DNA from: Ostrinia nubilalis
Lineage: Eukaryota; Arthropoda; Insecta; Lepidoptera; Crambidae
Assembly: GCF_963855985.1 (NCBI RefSeq)
Contig: NC_087090.1
Coordinates: forward strand, 17,606,501 to 17,670,500
Direction of reading: 5' to 3'
DNA length: 64,000 bases
The translations under genes were made by a program, and so were the position numbers. Below the pieces are notes generated by a model. The model was not told the DNA's origin, made no database searches, and saw nothing but the letters and a program-made list of their open reading frames with translations. Within the stretch, counting starts at the first letter, position 1, and every line of letters begins with the position of its first letter. Below, in pieces: positions 1 through 11,578 of the stretch.

Positions 1-2147
1 TAATACGAACCAAATGCGACGAATAATTAACGAGAAAATCGATACGATAAATTTGATATCCACCATTTTCTTGATGGCCACCATTTTTTATAAGAAGTTA
101 GAAAGTTTATGCCGACACAGATAATACATACTGTAGTATTTTTAAAGGGGAACTATAATATTTTCTGTCACCAAAATTTATATTTGTCATCAAGTTGTAT
201 CACCAAATAATTAGATCTATCGCCACGAAATATTTTCGTTCTCAGATAAACAAATGTGTTCCCAGGTATCAATCACCAAATTAATGTTAATATAATATGA
301 CATGTGTATGTAATATGTATGTGTAAAATTAAAGATGGATCACCAAATAAATTGTAGTGCATTGATTGAATATAAACATCGTTCTCATAATAATAGTTTT
401 AGTTACTTAAATAATAGCTTTGTCCTCAAAATGGTAGATTTGTCACCAAATAAATCGATTTTCGATCCCAAACAGCGATTCCCTTTAATTTGTTATTTTG
501 TCACGTAAACTATGTGTTTTATTTACTATCCTGCTAGAAATTTCATCTAAATACTGCTTTTACCTGTGGGAATTAAGATCCTTGGGGGAGGCATTATGTC
601 CAGTAAAGTAGCAGGTAGACTTTATTCGTGATGATAACTCCTAATTTTAGTGAAACTTTTTGAAATTTTCTAGCGACAAAAATATACAGGGTGTCCCAAA
701 AACAATGGATAACCCTGTAACCATCGATAGGCCTCGCCATGGTCTCCCTAACGTCCAATTTTGACCCCAGTAAAAATATAACTGTTTTCAAGATTTTTAA
801 GTTTTTGTGCATTTTTAAAAAATTGCCACCTGCGATTACTTTTTCTCATGCAATTTCTACAAATGAGGATACTTTTCAATCTAGTTTTTTCCTTATCACA
901 AGAGATAGTTGGGCTATCAAAAGAAAAGATTAAAGTTCAACAAACTAGTTTAAAAGTATGAAAATTTTAAGAAATTGCCGAGAAGAAGGAAAAATTAATT
1001 AATTGTCTTGCACTTTTGATCAGCCATCGTGTAAAAAAAATGTAGGAAGACCAACGTGCCCATTACCTTAAAAACTTCCTTGGTTAATTGAGATTCTAAA
1101 AAGGTATCACAAGCCTATGTATTCTGTATTATTTTTATCTTATGGCTACTTGAATAGCAACTAGTATGAAAACTGCAAAAATGAGTTTTTCTCGTAATAG
1201 TTAAACTAGGACTGCATAGTGGCATTAAATACAAATGGATAATTTTTAGCGTAGGAATTTTAATAAAGCAACATTGTGTCATCATCATCATTATCATTTC
1301 AGCCATAGGACGTCCACTGCTGAACATAGGCCCGTACCCCAATGATTTTCCTAATGACCGCTTGGTAGCGGCCTGCATCCAGCACCTTCCTGCTTACCTT
1401 TATGAGATCGTCGGTCCACTTTGTAGGTGGACGTCCTACGATGCGCTTTCCGGTACGTAGCCTCCACTTGAACCCTGTTATTTTTAAGAACCCTGTTTGA
1501 CCCTATTATTATCTCCATGATTTTAGGTGTTTTTTCGTGGAACTGATTTTATATTGTTTGGTGACTTGATTTTGGTGACAAATCTATTATTTTGGGGACA
1601 AACTGTGGGTCTAGACAAAGTGCAAATTATAATCGCAAACCAGTCAAAAAGTGGTCGAAAAGCCCCTTTTTTGTATGGAGTTTTGACGGATTCGATTTTC
1701 GAATTCGATCAAAAAGTGCGTTTTGTCTAAGGGGGCTGTATTATTAAGGAAACAGAAAACGACTTTAATTGGTGACAGCTTAAATCATACCCTTTTAAAG
1801 TCTGTTTTTATGACACGCACACTTGTGAATTTGCCAATACCATTAATTTGCACGTTGGACAACCTTATTTATTTTATGATATTTACACGTTAATTCCTCT
1901 ATGCATAAATACAGGAGGGCGCTGCTATCAATACTTTTTGATTTTAGCAAATTAATGGTATTGGCAAATTCACATTAGTGTGCGTGTCATAAAAAACAGA
2001 CTTTAAAAATACTACGGTATGTATTATCTGTGTCGGTATCAACTTCCTAACTTCTTATAAAAAATGGTGGCCATCAAGAAAATGGTGGATATCAAATTTT
2101 TCGTATCGATTTTCTCGTTAATTATTTGTCGCATTTGGTTCGTATTA
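1..2147. mobile_element. DNA transposon with ~147-bp terminal inverted repeats
   Basis: The first ~147 bases (starting TAATACGAACCAAATGCGAC) recur, inverted and with a few mismatches, at about 2001-2147. This makes a 2.1 kb element bounded by long TIRs. The interior has no transposase-sized ORF, so it is non-autonomous. It contains many scattered CACCAAA / TTTGGTGAC motifs (160-560 and 1530-1790), a SINE/RTE-like fragment near 1272-1450, and a 57-61 bp inverted pair (1795-1851 and 1947-2007). The window begins on the first base of the TIR, so the left target-site duplication cannot be seen. Superfamily not assigned. Confidence 0.8.
1272..1450 (+). repeat. Lepidopteran SINE/RTE-tail fragment
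   Basis: It contains a CATCATCATTATCATTTCAG run followed by GGACGTCCACTGCTGAACAT, a signature of very common lepidopteran SINE and RTE-LINE 3' regions. It is nested inside the TIR element that fills 1-2147. Family name not assigned. Confidence 0.65.
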
Positions 2148-2236
2148 ATATATTTGTGAGGTACATCTCAGGTACTAAATAATGATAAATATTAGCATAC
2201 CATAACTTACCTGTTTCGTCCAATTTCAGCATACAC

Positions 2237-2262
2237 CCGCCAACCTGATATCAGGTTGGCGG
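2237..2262. repeat. Perfect 26-bp palindrome
   Basis: CCGCCAACCTGAT followed directly by its exact reverse complement. It lies upstream of the SCCPDH-like exon at 2417, and the preceding CATACACCCGCC recurs at about 2390. It could be a hairpin, a protein-binding site or a decayed insertion end. Confidence 0.8.
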
Positions 2263-2416
2263 CTCATTTTGTAATCGTAATTGTTCCCGTCTTAGGGAAG
2301 TACAAAATAAATAACTAAAGGTACACCAAGGTACACCTTAGGTATTAATTAATCATATTTATTTTATTCATTTCTGTAATCATACACCCGCCATTCTGAC
2401 GTTCACAATTTTCCAG

Positions 2417-2546
2417 CACATGCTCAACTTACACAGAACGTTCAATGAGAGCGCAGAAGAAGCTAACATCGTGGTGATTCCAGCTTGCGGGTTTGCAGTC
2501 ATTCCTGCCCTGACGGGCTTGATGTATTTGGAACAACATTTTAAAG
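2417..2546 (+). CDS. SCCPDH-like oxidoreductase, internal exon
   Basis: Internal exon of a saccharopine dehydrogenase-like oxidoreductase, a membrane- or lipid-droplet-associated relative of saccharopine dehydrogenase with uncertain enzymatic role. The exon sits between TTTTCCAG and GGTAAAT. It reads in one frame for 43 codons plus one base. The stretch IVVIPACGFAVIPALTGLMY matches the family's conserved segment after the Rossmann region (small-residue/Cys-Gly-Phe, then Ile-Pro-Ala, then a short hydrophobic run). The trailing G joins the next exon (3813) in phase, giving QHFK-G-TLNTVE, the normal family order. Upstream exons lie before base 1. Recognition is from motif memory, not a database search. 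Confidence 0.8.
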
Positions 2547-2702
2547 GTAAATAACTATTAAACAAACGTGTAAAGTATCTATATAATTTGTGCCCGTGAT
2601 TCTCAACATGTCTCACTCATCTCTACATTATGTAGAGAAGGCTTCTAGATTGTAATACATAGTATGAAAATGATAATTTACATGTACCTAAACTTACCTC
2701 TA

Positions 2703-2900
2703 AAAAAAATAAAAATAAAAATTGTTTATTTCTTTAAATCATTTACAATAAAGTTACCGGGGTCTCCCAGAAAGTAATCGTAAGATACTTGTGTTGGGAG
2801 TACCTGGCTCTTCCACCTTAGTTACAAATTAGATTTACGTGATAGATTTGCTAGTAGTAATAACATTGTTAAGTACACAAGGTTACCTCTAATAGATAAT
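2703..2900 (-). mobile_element. LINE 3'-end remnant
   Basis: An A-rich AAAATAAAAATAAAAATTG run on the plus strand is followed by 'TTTATTTCTTTAAATCATTT' and 'ACCGGGGTCTCCCAGAAAG', the layout of a minus-oriented LINE 3' end. It lies in the intron between the two SCCPDH-like exons. No coding part remains. Confidence 0.5.
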
Positions 2901-3034
2901 ATTTTCGTTTACTTATTTAAACAATGCTCCTTTCAAAATTTTAATTACAATGTTAATTAGCATAATGTATAGGTTAATGAACATAACAGAAATGTTGAAT
3001 GTTTCAATATTTTTGTAACGTCTTTGCTTAGGTT

Positions 3035-3235
3035 TCAAAATCAAAATCAAAATCAAAATTATCTTTATTTGTTTAGACTAATTAAATTAGTTCTTGCAAA
3101 TCGTCAAATGCTCTTTTAAGGAGCCTATACATGTCTCATTCTTTTTTTGCCCTACCAGCGCTTCGAGACAAACATTTGGCAAGTGCTGAGAAGAAGCGCC
3201 GCAACAAACTCAGTCACCACTGTCTGCCGGTTTAA
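3035..3235 (-). mobile_element. LINE/SINE 3' fragment with (CAAAAT)n tail
   Basis: (TCAAAA)n followed by 'CTTTATTTGTTTAGAC', then CCAGCGCTTCGAGACAAACA and 'AAGTGCTGAGAAGAAGCGCCG'. The same family occurs at 60764-60990 and, inverted, at 61850-62008. It lies within the SCCPDH-like intron. Confidence 0.7.
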
Positions 3236-3812
3236 AAATATAAAAAAATATAAAAAAGTAGGAAGTTACATACATTCAGAAGCAAGTTACTTACCACGCG
3301 CTCCCGTTGATAGAAGGTGGCTTTTAAGACGCCCATCTAGCACGAGACCAGTTTTGAATATATATCTTTAGTGCCGTGCTAATTTCTAGGTTAATTTTTG
3401 CGTTTTGATACATATATTTTATGTCAGGTATATCTTTCCTTGACCAGTCCCCGAAGGCAGCGCCTGTTCACAGACATGACGTGTGAACCAGCCATCGCTT
3501 CACTCGACCATATTATAGGGAATGTAACGACCCGCCTCACACGCCACTACCCCAGAGACATTTTAGTGAGCATGACAAGTCCAAGATACCCATTCAAATA
3601 GGTAAAAGGATTATCTTTTGTAAACAATTTGAGCAACTTTCATTATTAAATTAACCATAGAAGCATGATGATTCTTAGTTACTATTTACATATTCTAACT
3701 ATATGAATTTATGTAATAACAGGATTTTGGCGCATTCGCCATGAATTTATAGAAATGCAGCTAGGTTTTTTTGGTAGAATGGTCCATGAAATTTTGTCCA
3801 AATTATTTTCAG

Positions 3813-4014
3813 GAACATTAAATACAGTGGAATGTTATGCGGAAGTAATCATACCAAAGAGGGTCTATTTCCCTGGCCTAAACAAATGTATACTCCACTA
3901 TGGTACTTGGGAGTCCCTAGTGCATGAGTTACAAAATTTGAAGGCATACCGAAGACTGAAGGCCGAGACATTTCCACCGAACATCTATGATTCAGATCTA
4001 CCGGAGATAAAAAG
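3813..4014 (+). CDS. SCCPDH-like oxidoreductase, following exon
   Basis: Continues the exon at 2417. The acceptor is ATTATTTTCAG and the donor AAAAG/GTGAGT. The exon is 202 bp: two bases, 66 codons, two bases. It encodes GTLNTVECYAEV followed by LHYGTWESLVHELQN and a charged ...LPEIKR end. The 'GTxxSVE' and 'xGTWxSAVxG' blocks are hallmarks of SCCPDH family members, so the assignment is fairly secure. The next exon must begin with one base completing an AGN codon. No such coding segment was found in 4015-19544, where large transposons have accumulated. Either the intron is very long, the exons are small and were missed, or the gene is truncated. Confidence 0.85.
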
Positions 4015-4111
4015 GTGAGTTACATTTTAGTTATCATAATACATTAACATTCGTAAGATACCACCTCCATTGGTTATTATTGTTGCGCAACATTTCTGCA
4101 TCCCAACTTCC

Positions 4112-4345
4112 CAACTAATATTATAAATGCGAAAGTAACTCTGTCTGTCTGTCTGTCTGTTACGCTTTCCCGCTTAAACCTCGCAACCGATTTTGATGAA
4201 ATTTGGCATAGAGATAGTTTGAGTCCCGGGAAAGAACATAGGATAGTTTTTATCCCGGTTTTTGAAACAGGGACGCGCGCGATAAAGTTTTTCTGTGACA
4301 GACAAAATTCCACGCGGGCGAAGCCGCGGGCGGAAAGCTAGTAAG
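4112..4345 (+). mobile_element. Lepidopteran short repeat with (GTCT)n and GC-rich end
   Basis: Starts near 'ATTATAAATGCGAAAGTAAC', carries a CTGTCTGTCTGTCTGTCTGT run, and ends CGCGGGCGAAGCCGCGGGCG then GAAAGCTAGT. It is a very abundant lepidopteran family, often treated as a non-autonomous Helitron-like or SINE-like repeat. I do not commit to a class. A second, inverted copy lies at 12726-12950. Confidence 0.7.
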
Positions 4346-5209
4346 GTAAACGGCTACTAGTTCGTGATAGTACGTAAGTTCGTAAGTTTTTTTTCTAGCT
4401 CAAATAATAAGCAAATGGAATATTATTTATAAAAATTCTTCATTACTACAAAAACTCTATTATTTAGGCTATCTAAAAAACCAAGTACCAACATTGTGGC
4501 GCCAAAAATGAGTGCAATACGAAGCTTCAAACTCTCTGAGAGCCAAAAACATCCGTGCGGCTTGCAAAGGTTGCTCTCACCGTAAGGTTAGCGCTCCAAC
4601 TTCTTAAGCTTATAAAAAGGCGAAGGAACGTCCATTTAAATAAAACTTGTAATAGTGATTTCATGTGTTCCTTGACAATTGATTCGGCTTAGAAAAAAGT
4701 TATATGAAAACGTAGAATTCCTTTAAAATTGCGATTAATTGACTCACGAAATAGCGTACATATTATTTTTCGGGTGTCCCCTGTTTCGTGATACTACCGA
4801 ATCAAGGATATTATGGATAACATTTTGATGCTTGGTTTTTAAATAATTATTTATGATAATTGAAATGTAAGTTATGAAACAAATAATGCATTTATTTAAG
4901 TTTCTCATGACCTAAATTCGGTATATGTTTCGTTCACTAGAATTTATATGACACGAGTCTGAAGTTCACATAAATGACCAATTTTAAGATAAATTAGCAT
5001 AAGTAGTACCCAGCATAATTTTGGTTTTATTTCGATTTATTTTATTTATCTTTGTTTATTTGTATTGTATATGGGATAGATAATAGTTAATTGACACATT
5101 TTGACAATAATCCGTGAATTTTACTTGGGAAATTTGGAATAATCGGTATCACGAAACAAGGAACCGTATTATTGTTATTTTAATACTTACCTACCTAAGA
5201 AATTAATTA

Positions 5210-5944
5210 GAAAGAAAGAAAGAAAGAAAGAAAGACACATTTATTACAACGGACATCACACAAATACAGGCAACTACATAGACATGACAGTGGCACACAA
5301 TAATGGAAGAAGAAAAAAACAAAAACAAGAGTAAACTGAGCAGTGCCACCCATCCACCAACAAGATGCCCACTGCAACGGGACCCCACTCAGCATATGCC
5401 GTGGCCCACGGTGACGAAGGCCACGGCGCTGGTTTTCAGTGTGCCCCATGCCGAGTGAGGGTCACGGACTATTGGTAAAATAAATAAAATACTAAGCTGC
5501 ATAAAATTGTCTAGATAAACATACATAAATAGTAATATTAGTGCACAGATAAATACAAAAGGCGGTAATTCGATAAGGATGATAAGACTACGTTTATTAA
5601 GAATACTAATGAAAAGAATACTAATAAAAAGATAAAACTGTTTGTATAGGTGTGTGTGTAGTAATGGTAAAGTAATATTGTGTTAATGTGTAATATTCGT
5701 AAAGAGTGTCTCGACGCCCGCAAAACCGGTTTGTGCAATCGAGTGATTGATTGCGCGCGATTAGACAATTTAGTTCATCCCATATTGTTCAGAGCGTTAC
5801 ACGCGTACCCACAAACAAAAAATAAAATAAAAAATAAATAAATTCCAGCAGTATTGGTCGTCTAAACATATAATTCAATTTCAATTAGTGTCAAATATAT
5901 GGTTATGATGTCATTAGAATTAAAATAATAATCATGAAACAAGT
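5210..5944 (-). mobile_element. LINE 3'-end insertion within repeat unit copy 1
   Basis: 735 bp present in copy 1 of the unit and absent from copy 2 (compare 7647-7660). It begins with (GAAA)n, the reverse complement of a LINE-type simple tail, then 'CACATTTATTACAACGGACA'. It is flanked by ATTAATTA on both sides, a likely 8-bp target duplication. The empty site in copy 2 suggests it inserted after the unit duplicated. Short ORFs inside it have no recognisable function. Confidence 0.75.
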
Positions 5945-5995
5945 ATTAATTACTTACTTTTATTATGAGTCATTGGCGTATCTGGGGTTTTTTCC

Positions 5996-6325
5996 AGGGG
6001 GGGGGGGGCTACCCTCACTTGAAACAGCTCCACTAGGGACTAACCCCCCCCCCCCCCCCCCCCTTCTCCCCATAATCATACCCCTGGCATCTAATGGCTT
6101 GTGTAAATATTTTAACATACTTATCGTTACAAATAACAAATCAAAATTTTAGGGGTACGAAGGGGGGGGGGGGATAAGTCCCCCCACATTTCTAATGGTT
6201 AAATAAATATTTTCACATATCGCTATTTATAGCGATATGTGAAGATATTTGTTATTTATAACAAATCAAAATTTTATGGGTAAGAAGGGGGAGGGGGGGG
6301 GTTAAGTTTCCCCCCCCCCTACATT
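5996..6325. repeat. Homopolymer G / homopolymer C hairpins
   Basis: Successive runs of 9-13 G and up to 20 C form imperfect fold-backs (G run near 5999, C run near 6046, then G-run/CCCCCC pairs near 6165-6185 and 6287-6320). The central part holds a TATCGCTATTTATAGCGATA palindrome. The same block recurs at 7703-8013 with different run lengths. It may form G-quadruplex/i-motif structures and will be error-prone in sequencing. Confidence 0.8.
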
Positions 6326-6790
6326 TCTAATGGTTATATAAATATTTTTACATATTGTTAGAATTAACAAATCAAAATATTATACGTAGGTACGTACCTA
6401 GCTAGACCTAAGTACCTAATATCGTCAATTTCACATAATTATTTTATTCTAAATTTATATTATCGTTTTTAAATTTATTAAACCCTTAATCATTATTAAA
6501 ATATCCTAACTGGATGCATAAAACCTTATCCCGAAATAGGGGACATGAGTTCACGAACATAGAAGCAGAGCAAAATTTTGTCACGAAACAGGATCCAAAC
6601 AAGAGGTCCGCAGAACAATTAATATAAAAAAAAGTTCAAACTATATAACTATAAATTATATATTAACTTACTGTCAAAAGACCAAAGTTTAGCATAAAAA
6701 AGCTTTCATACTGATATCATGCTTGGTTATTTTTAAATAAAATGTTAAAGTCGTAAGAGCCTTAATATACCGAAGTAGGGGGCACTTACC

Positions 6791-8078
6791 TGTAAACGGC
6801 TACTAGTTCGTGATAGTACGTAAGTTCGTAAGTTTTTTTTCTAGCTCAAATAATAAGCAAATGGAATATTATTTATAAAAATTCTTCATTACTACAAAAA
6901 CTCTATTATTTAGGCTATCTAAAAAACCAAGTACCAACATTGTGGCGCCAAAAATGAGTGCAATACGAAGCTTCAAACTCTCTGAGAGCCAAAAACATCC
7001 GTGCGGCTTGCAAAGGTTGCTCTCACCGTAAGGTTAGCGCTCCAACTTCTTAAGCTTATAAAAAGGCGAAGGAACGTCCATTTAAATAAAACTTGTAATA
7101 GTGATTTCATGTGTTCCTTGACAATTGATTCGGCTTAGAAAAAAGTTATATGAAAACGTAGAATTCCTTTAAAATTGCGATTAATTGACTCACGAAATAG
7201 CGTACATATTATTTTTCGGGTGTCCCCTGTTTCGTGATACTACCGAATCAAGGATATTATGGATAACATTTTGATGCTTGGTTTTTAAATAATTATTTAT
7301 GATAATTGAAATGTAAGTTATGAAACAAATAATGCATTTATTTAAGTTTCTCATGACCTAAATTCGGTATATGTTTCGTTCACTAGAATTTATATGACAC
7401 GAGTCTGAAGTTCACATAAATGACCAATTTTAAGATAAATTAGCATAAGTAGTACCCAGCATAATTTTGGTTTTATTTCGATTTATTTTATTTATCTTTG
7501 TTTATTTGTATTGTATATGGGATAGATAATAGTTAATTGACACATTTTGACAATAATCCGTGAATTTTACTTGGGAAATTTGGAATAATCGGTATCACGA
7601 AACAAGGAACCGTATTATTGTTATTTTAATACTTACCTACCTAAGAAATTAATTAATTACTTACTTTTATTATGAGTCATTGGCGTATCTGGGGTTTTTT
7701 CCAGGGGGGGGGGCTACCCTCACTTGAAACAGCTCCACTAGGGACTAACCCCCCCCCCCTTCTCCCCATAATCATACCCCTGGCATCTAATGGCTTGTGT
7801 AAATATTTTAACATACTTATCGTTACAAATAACAAATCAAAATTTTAGGGGTACGAAGGGGGGGGGGATAAGTCCCCCCACATTTCTAATGGTTAAATAA
7901 ATATTTTCACATATCGCTATTTATAGCGATATGTGAAGATATTTGTTATTTATAACAAATCAAAATTTTATGGGTAAGAAGGGGGGGGGGGGTTAAGTTT
8001 CCCCCCCCCCCCCTACATTTCTAATGGTTATATAAATATTTTTACATATTGTTAGAATTAACAAATCAAAATATTATA
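6791..8078. mobile_element. Repeat unit copy 2, part A
   Basis: Near-identical to 4346-6384 apart from the missing 735-bp LINE insert and homopolymer length changes. It ends at ATATTATA, where the TIR element at 8079 is inserted. In copy 1 the same site continues directly into CGTAGGTACGTACC. Part B of this copy resumes at 16779. Confidence 0.85.
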
Positions 8079-10857
8079 CCGACGGTCCCTACGTACATTT
8101 CAGTATCTACCAGTTCCGTGATTTGCCGTTTTTGTTTGCAAAACCTTCAGAGGACCCAACAGTTACGGCTCAGTTCAAAAAACATACAGTTTTTATTCAA
8201 ATTGAACCTTAAAACGTCAAAAAACAAATCCCGCAACTACAAAATTAGAACGATTTCCGCAGTAAAATTGCATTAGTGGGAGTTACGAAATTTTACGTTG
8301 GACCTCACGCTTAACCCCGCGCGCCCAGCCCCGCAACTGCCACTTTCATTTGCGCAGATCGAGTGAATTGATACGTAATTTATGAAGGAAATAGGTATTA
8401 TTATGGTTTCTAACCTAATTTATTTCACTCAACATTATACCAACGGCAAATTAATCAATTAACTGTAGGAATCTGGTAGTTGCGTTGTTTCACTAGGGAA
8501 AATTAAAGTTACTATTATAAGTAGGTGGCACTTACCTATTTTTACGTCGGAAAATTAAAATATCTTCTAGCCGTAACTGCCACTATAAATGTTTTACTTT
8601 GGAAAAGTTTGTTTTATGTCTATAAGCAAGTGCCAGTAACGGTGTTTTACGCTGAGAAATTGTATTTTAGCAATATCTGGTGGAGATGAAAGTGAAGACA
8701 AAACAATATAAAATATGATATACAACACGACTGAAGTATCTAGGGTCATTTATTAGACTTAACGCAACCAAGTTCTTCTCCTATGCTACTTTTACTCTAC
8801 TAGAAGTAGAGTTTGTAAAAATATCGTAAAATTTATTTTATTTATTTATCAAGCATATTATGGCATTCAGAAATAAATATAAGCAGGTAACACTTACAAA
8901 CAAAACTTTCAATTAACTGTAGTTAGAAGCTACTATTACATGATAATGCTTACATGATATTGCATACATACCCGTCAGAAGGATGAGGTATTCCCACTAA
9001 AAATACCCTGATGTCCCCGTCACTCGCTATAAGTGCTAACTTTGAGATTCCGGACAAAGAACTCCCGCCTACACGGCGACAGTTGGGACCAGAGCAGCTA
9101 GAAGTATACAGCTTTCCCGTACACACACTCACCGTCAGCAGACGGTGGTGGTGGCCTATGCAATGCCTCCCGTGCTGCCTCACGACCCCGTTACGCTGGC
9201 CATTACTAAGGAAGGAAGATAGGAGGCAATCATACTGTCACCTTCCCTGGAGCGAATTCAAATGCACCCGCACTTAGTTCGTAGTCGCGCTATCGTACCG
9301 CAGCTTCTTTCGGCACCTTGTCTTCTCAGATAGACGTGATTCATTACCACCCAGGTTTTGTTATCGTCCACATAGCTTTGACTATGCTATCCCGCAAGAA
9401 TATGGTGTGCCTTATGCTCCTAGCCACCACAATACAGTTAGAGCTCGAAGGATCCGTGCCCCGTCATGGAGCGATCGTTCGAGCAACCTTAAACTTCTGC
9501 ACGAGTGCGAATAAGGTTCAGTGACCCAACTTAGCTATGGCGAGGTAGTTTATCAACTACTAGACTACAGCACAGTCTAGCGAGTCTCACGTCAAACGGC
9601 CTCTCTGTCCTCCTCAGGCGGAGCTTTCACCTCGTTCTTCACGCTTCGTTAAAGCCAACGATGTAGCCCTGTAGACTTTCTGGGCCTGTTAAGGTCTTAG
9701 AAGATGGGCAGCGTTACCCTTGCCTACGAGGGTGATGCCTTAGATGGGAGTCCTGTACAGAATTATGCTTTTGAGGGTGCCAGTATAGAGCTCCCGGCCT
9801 TTCTTATAGCCTTCCGACATAGAGTTTTCGGACCTCTAAATTAGGGAAGGAGCCACGAAAAAGCAAGCTGTCTTCCATACGCACGGCGACGAATTGGTAA
9901 AAGTGCGAGCTGCCACTGGTTATATAATATAATTAAGGTCACCGTATTTGCACTCACTACTTGGTGCCACTGGTGATTAACAGGACCTTACTCTTAGATA
10001 TTTGATCTGGCCCTTAGCTTTGACAGTGATGTGGGCGTCAGGTGAAGGTGTCAGGGATGCTTTTAAATATAATATGTGGTCCCTGGCCTGGGGCAACCAT
10101 AATGACATCTGTGGCGCCCAGGCAAGCCGCCTCGCTGTTGGAAGGGAGGCTCTGAAAGTTATGAGGATATTCTTGTAATGATGAAACTATCTGCATGGCA
10201 GATGATACCTTGAAATGTCCATGCCCTTGAAAGGGTTCCATTTAGTACCCAGTCGTATCCAATGTTCCACAAGATCGAACTCAAAAAAGACCCATGTGGA
10301 TCTTCGGACTCGATGCCATGCTGTCAAACCTAGCCGGCACTATTGACAAAGAGAATTAAGCGGTTCTACAGGTACTCTTCAGTCAAAAGACCCCTTAGAT
10401 AAGGAGGAATCTTAAGGTATTGAAGTGCCTCCAATATGCAACTATCTGGGAAACGAGGCGGGATGCTGTTATGTCTCGTCGAGCAGGACTATGGGCCTAG
10501 AGTGAGAGTTACGTTTAGTAGTAGCTGAACTTTGTTCCCGTGTACAATTACTTATGTGGCAGTTAATAATTTAAACAAACATATTACTCCAACGTAAAAG
10601 TCAGCAAGTACCGCTTACGTCATTTGCAATTAGAAACTTTCCGTTGTATAAGTGAGTAAATGACAAATAATACACTTATTGTGATTATTTTTTGATAATT
10701 CTTCATGTTTTATAAAATATACCTCATATAAAACTATTATACCAAATTTCATCAATGTACGATAAATAGAACGCGAGCTACACATGTTTAAACCTTCAAA
10801 CCGCTCTCCTGTAAAATTGGCCGTTTTCAGATACGTTAATATACGTAGGGACCGTCG
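8079..10857. mobile_element. 2.8-kb non-autonomous TIR element
   Basis: Begins CCGACGGTCCCTACGTA and ends TACGTAGGGACCGTCG, a near-perfect TIR of about 16 bp. It is flanked by ATA on both sides. Copy 1 of the host repeat unit provides the empty site (ATATTATA-CGTAGG). No ORF exceeds about 90 codons, apart from a 131-codon minus-strand frame at 10630-11025 that crosses the right end. The subterminal parts are AT-rich. The middle (about 8960-10520) looks much more GC-balanced and non-repetitive than the surroundings, and I could not recognise it. A 3-bp or TA target duplication fits several DNA transposon superfamilies. Confidence 0.8.
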
Positions 10858-11434
10858 ATACGTAGGTACGTACCACGGGAACCCGATGCCTATAAATCTT
10901 GAATCATTCCCAATCAATCTCACTAGATGGCGACATAAGTATCGAATTTCTAAAGACGTTTGTAAAAAGTCACTAATGCTCAGTAAACTATAATGAAAAA
11001 ATGTTTTACACATTAATTTGTTCATTTAAACACAGTGAATGATTCAAATAAACAATATTTCTTCATATAATAAAATTTTATCTTTAGTAAAAACTGAAGT
11101 CTTAAACAATCGTTTTTGCAGCGCTGTAGAAGTAGCATTTAGTTACAAATGATGTAATAGATGGCGCTCATCGCTGCTGTTTTATTTCGTCACTTATAAA
11201 AATACTAAAATAGGTTTGGTTTTGCAACAAATTATTATTTTTATTAATTGTCATATTTCTTGTAAAATGCAAAAAAAAAACATCTACATTCAAATAAAAA
11301 TGAAAGAAACACAAATTAGCATTACAAAAGTTCGGCTATAATTTGTCTAACATTGTGGCGCCTAAAATCGACAATATTGATTTTTTTTTAAGATTATTAG
11401 CAATTTGTATTCCAAATATTACTAATAGTCCCAT

Positions 11435-11578
11435 TAGCCCCTCGTGTTAAACTAAATGAGCTTATGTTACAAGTGGGCTCACCACAATAGTCGAGCGGCG
11501 GTGGGATTCGAACCCGCGTTCCCCGGATCTCGAGTCGGCCACTCCGACTCCTTCACCGTTCGGCTATCGTGGCTATAA
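11435..11578 (-). mobile_element. tRNA-derived SINE
   Basis: On the minus strand the head reads GCCACGATAGCCGAACGGTG with an A-box-like segment, then 'CGCGGGTTCGAATCCCACCG' as the B box. The tail contains ACACGAGGGGCTAATGGGAC. The acceptor stem does not close properly and the tail continues, so this is a SINE head and not a tRNA gene. Confidence 0.7.

Larger units (their letters stand above)
4346..6790. mobile_element. Repeat unit copy 1 (parts A+B)
   Basis: A unit starting GTAAACGGCTACTAGTTCGT and ending 'GGGGGCACTTACC' is followed directly by a second copy starting at 6792. Part A (4347-6384) matches 6793-8078. The first 859 bp align at a constant offset of 2446 with no indel, so the copies are young. 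Part B (about 6396-6790) matches 16779-17171. Copy 1 alone carries the insertion at 5210-5944. No substantial ORF is present. It contains the G/C homopolymer hairpins listed separately. Transposon class unknown. Confidence 0.8.

Noticed and set aside
11480..11575. Possible tRNA gene on the minus strand
   Set aside because: tRNA-like arms are present, but the acceptor stem mismatches and the tail matches a SINE.
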